DNA from: Aquificaceae bacterium
GTDB taxonomy: Bacteria; Aquificota; Aquificia; Aquificales; Aquificaceae
Assembly (NCBI GenBank): GCA_026982025.1
Contig: JALSHX010000254.1
Location: forward strand, 1-10,003
DNA: 10,003 nt
Direction: 5' to 3'
This document shows positions 6,961-10,003 of the stretch, one piece after another (position 1 is the stretch's first letter; each line of letters begins with the position of its first letter). The position numbers and the translations under genes were made by a program. The notes under the pieces are model-generated. The model had not been told where the DNA came from. It ran no database searches and was given only the letters and a program-made list of their open reading frames with translations.

Positions 6961-7977
6961 ATGCCCAAAAGGGACCTCCTCCTGAGAGCAATACATCAAA
7001 ACCCTATTGAAAGATTCCCCGTCTGGCTCATGAGACAGGCGGGAAGGTACATGAAGGAGTACAGGGAACTCAGGGAAAAGGAAAAGGATTTTTTGAGCCT
7101 TTGCAAGAACGTTGATCTCTCGGTGAAAATATCCCTCCTTCCCCTTGAGCTCCTTGATGTTGACGCAATCATTATATTCTCCGACATTCTTGTCCCCCTT
7201 GAGGGTCTCGGATTGACTGTCAGGTTCGTTGAAGGAGAAGGACCCTCTGTTGAGTGGGACGGAAAGGTGGGTTCCCTAAAAAAGTACGACCCCGAATCAA
7301 ACTCATTCGTTTATCAAATAATACAAAGAGTTATAGGTGAACAGCAAGAGGTGCCGGTTATAGGCTTTGCGGGAGCACCCTTTACCCTCGCCAGTTATAT
7401 GATAGAAGGAGGTGCCTCAAGGGATTTTCTGAGAACAAAGCTTTTCATGTGGGAAAGGGAATACGACTTCGGCAGGCTCATGGAAATATTGACAGATACA
7501 ATTTACGATTATCTCTCAGCTCAGATAGAGGCGGGGTGCCATGTTGTCCAGATCTTTGACAGCTGGGCGGGTGCCCTTTCAAGGTCCGATTATGAATACC
7601 ATGTTTATCAGTACACAGATCACCTCATAGGCAGGATGAAGGAGAAATACGACATACCGGTTATCTACTTTTTCAGAAATTCCTCCTCCTTCATGGACTT
7701 TGCCCTCAACCTGAGGGCGGATGTTCTTTCCCTTGACTGGAGCGTTGACATATCCGAAGTCTCCCTGAAAACGGATAAGGTGCTTCAGGGAAACCTTGAA
7801 CCTGCGGTTCTGTATGCTGAGGAAGAAACTTTAAAGCTCAAGACCCTTGAACTCCTGAGGTCTGTTCCGAGAAAGACGGGTTACATCTTCAACCTCGGTC
7901 ACGGTCTCGCACCTGACATGGATTTTAATAAGGTTAAACTGCTCGTTGATACTGTAAAAAACTATAATATTCCGTAA
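6961..7977 (+). CDS. hemE: Uroporphyrinogen decarboxylase
   Basis: It removes the four acetate carboxyls of uroporphyrinogen III to give coproporphyrinogen III in heme synthesis, in the cytoplasm. At 338 residues it has normal length. Signature 1, PVWLMRQAGRYMKEYRELRE, is at 20-39 with substrate-binding Arg25 and Arg29. Asp75 in FSDILVP matches the catalytic aspartate. GFAGAPFTLASYMIEGG (135-151) includes Tyr146, and His314 lies in NLGHGLAPDMD. One block is unusual: where many homologues have a glycine-rich KGGG loop, this reads FFRNSSSFMD (237-246). The ATG is fixed by the family's N-terminus. There is no Shine-Dalgarno, and TATAAT lies 6 bases upstream. It is divergent from the minus-strand array. 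No other heme gene is adjacent. Confidence 0.96.
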   Translation: MPKRDLLLRAIHQNPIERFPVWLMRQAGRYMKEYRELREKEKDFLSLCKNVDLSVKISLLPLELLDVDAIIIFSDILVPLEGLGLTVRFVEGEGPSVEWDGKVGSLKKYDPESNSFVYQIIQRVIGEQQEVPVIGFAGAPFTLASYMIEGGASRDFLRTKLFMWEREYDFGRLMEILTDTIYDYLSAQIEAGCHVVQIFDSWAGALSRSDYEYHVYQYTDHLIGRMKEKYDIPVIYFFRNSSSFMDFALNLRADVLSLDWSVDISEVSLKTDKVLQGNLEPAVLYAEEETLKLKTLELLRSVPRKTGYIFNLGHGLAPDMDFNKVKLLVDTVKNYNIP

Positions 7978-8014
7978 TATTTCTGTATTTTTACGATACT
8001 AAAAGGGAGGGCTT

Positions 8015-8425
8015 ATGAGCGAGCTGATACGGTGGAGCGACATATTTCTTACAGGTGTTGATGAAATGGACTCACAGCACAGAACCCTCGTTGACATGAT
8101 AAATCATGTTTACGAACTCCTTGAAAAGGGTAAACACTAAGACGCTAAGGACTTCTTCAGGAAGGAAATAACCCTTTACATAGAAAAACACTTCAGCGAC
8201 GAGGAAAGGTTCATGAAGTCCATTAACTACCCCGCCTTTGAAACCCACAAAAGGTCTCACGATCAGTTCAGGAAGGTAATGTTCACAGCCCTCGCAAAGA
8301 TTGAGAGTGGCGAGGAAAAGGATTTCAGGTCTGCCCTTTCCCTCGCGTGGGGCTGGCTATACTCCCACATAGTTAAGGTGGATAAAAAGTACGGAGAGTT
8401 TTACCGGGGATTGGTGCAGGATTAG
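8015..8425 (+). pseudogene. Bacteriohemerythrin interrupted by an in-frame TAA
   Basis: Bacteriohemerythrins bind O2 at a non-heme di-iron site in a four-helix bundle. Read through, this frame gives 136 codons with an intact family pattern. It begins with RWSDIFLTGVDEMDSQHRTLV, and all seven expected iron ligands are present: His22, His59 and Glu63 (KHFSDEE), His78 and His82 (ETHKRSH), His118 and Asp123 ([10 protein letters not shown]). Codon 42 is TAA (8138-8140), in the loop after the first helix, with no frameshift on either side. GGAGG lies 4 bases before the ATG (8006-8010). The first part would be a 41-residue peptide. An internal ATG at 8213 would give 70 residues lacking His22 and the HFSDEE helix, so no di-iron site could form. 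It is either a recent nonsense mutation, a sequencing error, or readthrough. Confidence 0.85.
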
Positions 8426-8430
8426 TCTTT

Positions 8431-8436
8431 TATACT
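8431..8436 (+). promoter_or_regulatory. -10 box for hisIE, with a very short leader
   Basis: TATACT (five of six matches to TATAAT) ends 12 bases before the hisIE ATG, so the leader would be only about 5 bases. The 23 bases between the hemerythrin stop and hisIE are T-rich and hold no Shine-Dalgarno. No good -35 box is visible. Confidence 0.5.
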
Positions 8437-8448
8437 ATTTTCTTTATT

Positions 8449-9066
8449 ATGTTAAGTCTTTCCTACGACCGGAGAGGTCTTATCCCGGTCATTGCTCAGG
8501 ATGTCAGGACCGGCGAAGTCCGTATGATGGCGTGGGCAAACGAGGAGGCAATCCGCAAAACCCTTGAAACGGGTTATGCCCACTACTTTTCAAGGTCAAG
8601 AAAAGAAGTCTGGAAAAAGGGCGAGACCTCGGGGGAACTTCAGAGGGTAGTTGAGGTCAGGGTTGACTGCGACGAGGATGCGGTTATTTACATTGTAGAA
8701 CAGGAGAAAAATCGTGCCTGCCACAAGGGAGAGAGAAACTGTTTCTTCAGAAAAATAGACGGGAAGAGGACCACAAACCCGCTACCCTTTGAAGCTTTGC
8801 AGAGACTTCAGGAGGTTTTAAAGGACAGGATTGAGAAAAAACCGGAAGGGTCGTACACCGCAAAAATAGTGTCCGAAGGTGAGGACAGGGTCCTTCAAAA
8901 GTTCGGCGAAGAGGCGGTTGAAACGCTTATAGCCCTCAAAAATTCGGACAAAGACAGGATACTTGCGGAAGTCTCGGATTTGTTGTATTTTCTAACACTT
9001 TCCTTGACCTTGAAAGGAATTGACCTCAGGGAGGTCCTTGAGGAGCTGATAGGGAGAATGAAGTAA
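8449..9066 (+). CDS. hisIE: Bifunctional phosphoribosyl-AMP cyclohydrolase / phosphoribosyl-ATP pyrophosphatase
   Basis: It carries out steps 2 and 3 of histidine synthesis in one 205-residue polypeptide. The HisI cyclohydrolase domain (about 5-105) has MMAWANEEA (26-34), [17 protein letters not shown] (46-62), the metal-binding VDCDEDA (72-78), and zinc cysteines Cys74, Cys91 and Cys98 ([10 protein letters not shown]). The HisE pyrophosphohydrolase domain (about 112-205) has [14 protein letters not shown] (149-162) and [11 protein letters not shown] (174-184), with acidic Mg2+ ligands. The order HisI then HisE is the usual bacterial fusion. No ribosome site precedes the ATG, and TATACT lies 12 bases upstream. 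pepA follows after 15 bases and probably shares the transcript. No other his gene is adjacent, so the pathway is scattered, as in Aquifex. Confidence 0.97.
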   Translation: MLSLSYDRRGLIPVIAQDVRTGEVRMMAWANEEAIRKTLETGYAHYFSRSRKEVWKKGETSGELQRVVEVRVDCDEDAVIYIVEQEKNRACHKGERNCFFRKIDGKRTTNPLPFEALQRLQEVLKDRIEKKPEGSYTAKIVSEGEDRVLQKFGEEAVETLIALKNSDKDRILAEVSDLLYFLTLSLTLKGIDLREVLEELIGRMK

Positions 9067-9081
9067 TATCGGAGGTTTGCA

Positions 9082-10003
9082 ATGCGCGTTGAGGCTTATC
9101 AAGGAGACATTAAGGATCTGGAAATAAAATCCGCGGTTGTGTTTGCCTTTGAGGAGGACCTTAAAAACCTCTCCAGGCTCGGGAGGGGTATTTCACGGCG
9201 CGTCAAGCAGGCGCTGAGCATTCAAGGGTTTAAGGGAAAAGAGGGAGAAATTAAAAAGGTTCCCCTTCCTGGACAGAGAATACCCCTTGTCTATGTATTG
9301 GGACTGGGCAAAAAGGACAGGGTTGTTGCAGACACTTACAGAAGGTTAACCGCTACTGCAATAAGGGAAATGAAAAGGGACAGGGTAGAGGAAGCTCTTA
9401 TAATCCCCCCCAGGGTCAGGGAAGACCTTTCTCAATTCATTGCAGAAGGGTCAATTCTCGGGGATTACAAATTTGACAAGTACAGAAAGGTTAAGGAAGA
9501 GGAACCCTTTGAGATTGAGAAAATTCTGATACTCGGCGGTGATCCCCAATCCATTCAGAAAGGAATCATTCTGGGAGAGTGTCAGAACTTTGCGAGAAGC
9601 CTTGTAAACGAGCCGGGCAATGTAATTAATCCCATTACCCTTTCGGAGGAGGCAAAGAAGCTTGCAAAGGAGTGCAAACTTGAGTGCAAAATCTACAACG
9701 AAAAGGACATTCAAAAGATGGGAATGCTTGCCCTCTGGAGCGTGGGTAAAGGTTCCGCCACACCGCCCAGATTCATTCACCTGACCTACAAACCCAAGGG
9801 AAGGGCAAAGGACAGGATAGCAATAGTTGGCAAAGGACTGACCTTTGACAGCGGAGGTCTCAACATAAAGCCCGGTGATTACATGAGGACCATGAAAATG
9901 GATAAGTCCGGAGCCTGCGCGGTTCTGGGAATCATGAAAGCTCTCGCAATGATCAAACCCAGTATTGAGGTTCACGGCATTATCGGAGCCGCAGAAAACA
10001 TAC
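9082..10003 (+). CDS. pepA: Leucyl aminopeptidase, M17 family (cut by the right edge)
   Basis: A cytoplasmic two-metal aminopeptidase that removes N-terminal residues in peptide turnover. I translated 307 codons by hand to the window edge without a stop. The N-terminal macro-like domain spans about 1-140. The catalytic domain starts near ARSLVNEPGN (171-180). The metal and active-site block IVGKGLTFDSGGLNIKPGD (248-266) and MKMDKSGA (271-278) contain Lys251, Asp256, Lys263 and Asp274. These match E. coli PepA Lys270, Asp275, Lys282 and Asp293 with constant spacing. The later D..E.R motif is beyond the edge, which cuts just after GAAENI. MKMDKSGA has Lys where many homologues have Met (KxDMxGA). 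GGAGGT lies 5 bases before the ATG, 15 bases after hisIE. The family is firm. Confidence 0.95.
   Translation, partial: MRVEAYQGDIKDLEIKSAVVFAFEEDLKNLSRLGRGISRRVKQALSIQGFKGKEGEIKKVPLPGQRIPLVYVLGLGKKDRVVADTYRRLTATAIREMKRDRVEEALIIPPRVREDLSQFIAEGSILGDYKFDKYRKVKEEEPFEIEKILILGGDPQSIQKGIILGECQNFARSLVNEPGNVINPITLSEEAKKLAKECKLECKIYNEKDIQKMGMLALWSVGKGSATPPRFIHLTYKPKGRAKDRIAIVGKGLTFDSGGLNIKPGDYMRTMKMDKSGACAVLGIMKALAMIKPSIEVHGIIGAAENI

Noticed and set aside
7973..8014. Possible hairpin or terminator between hemE and the hemerythrin gene (CGTAA and TTACG)
   Set aside because: Only a 5-bp A/T-rich stem with a long loop; too weak to support.
8138..8140. Recoding of the hemerythrin stop (selenocysteine or pyrrolysine)
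   Set aside because: The codon is TAA, not TGA or TAG, and no recoding stem-loop is evident downstream. Mutation or error is simpler.
9451..9975. Long minus-strand open frame of 174 codons
   Set aside because: It lies wholly antisense to pepA, whose plus-strand translation shows conserved M17 metal-site motifs. The antisense frame has no recognisable domain and is a shadow.

Overview
The window looks like chromosomal DNA from a thermophilic, Gram-negative bacterium of the Aquificaceae (the Aquifex, Hydrogenobacter, Thermocrinis and Hydrogenivirga group). This is an inference from four signs. The ATP synthase c subunit carries a signal peptide, as reported for Aquifex aeolicus. rpmH runs straight into yidD with no rnpA between them, and Aquifex is known to lack the classical RNase P. 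Proteins are rich in Glu, Lys and Arg, with frequent AGG, AGA and ATA codons. LPS and outer-membrane genes are present. Genes are packed end to end, and no stretch over 300 bases lacks a gene. I saw no tRNA, rRNA, CRISPR array or insertion sequence.

Positions 1-6896 hold one dense minus-strand array. Read in the direction of transcription it is: a small unknown protein, yjbQ, rseP, an outer-membrane-type protein, ppa, kdsD, atpB, a USP-like gene, atpE, rpmH, yidD and yidC (cut by the left edge). Gaps run from short overlaps to 42 bases. A probable promoter lies at the kdsD/atpB junction, so the array may be two units: an envelope block (site-2 protease RseP, outer-membrane protein, Kdo precursor isomerase, pyrophosphatase) and a membrane-energy block. 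The second block joins the two F0 subunits that form the proton path to the membrane insertase YidC and its helper YidD.

Positions 6961-10003 hold plus-strand genes: hemE (heme synthesis), a bacteriohemerythrin gene broken by an in-frame TAA, bifunctional hisIE (histidine steps 2 and 3) and pepA (M17 aminopeptidase, cut by the right edge). hemE and hisIE have no Shine-Dalgarno but a consensus-like -10 box 6 and 12 bases before the ATG, suggesting leaderless or nearly leaderless mRNAs. Most internal genes have strong GGAGG sites.

Most genes are housekeeping, and I found no clear undescribed multi-gene system. The points most worth a second look are the missing rnpA, the interrupted hemerythrin, the probable leaderless genes, the USP-like gene lodged between the F0 genes, the perfect 9-bp hairpin at the atpE stop codon, and the uncharacterised 104-residue protein.
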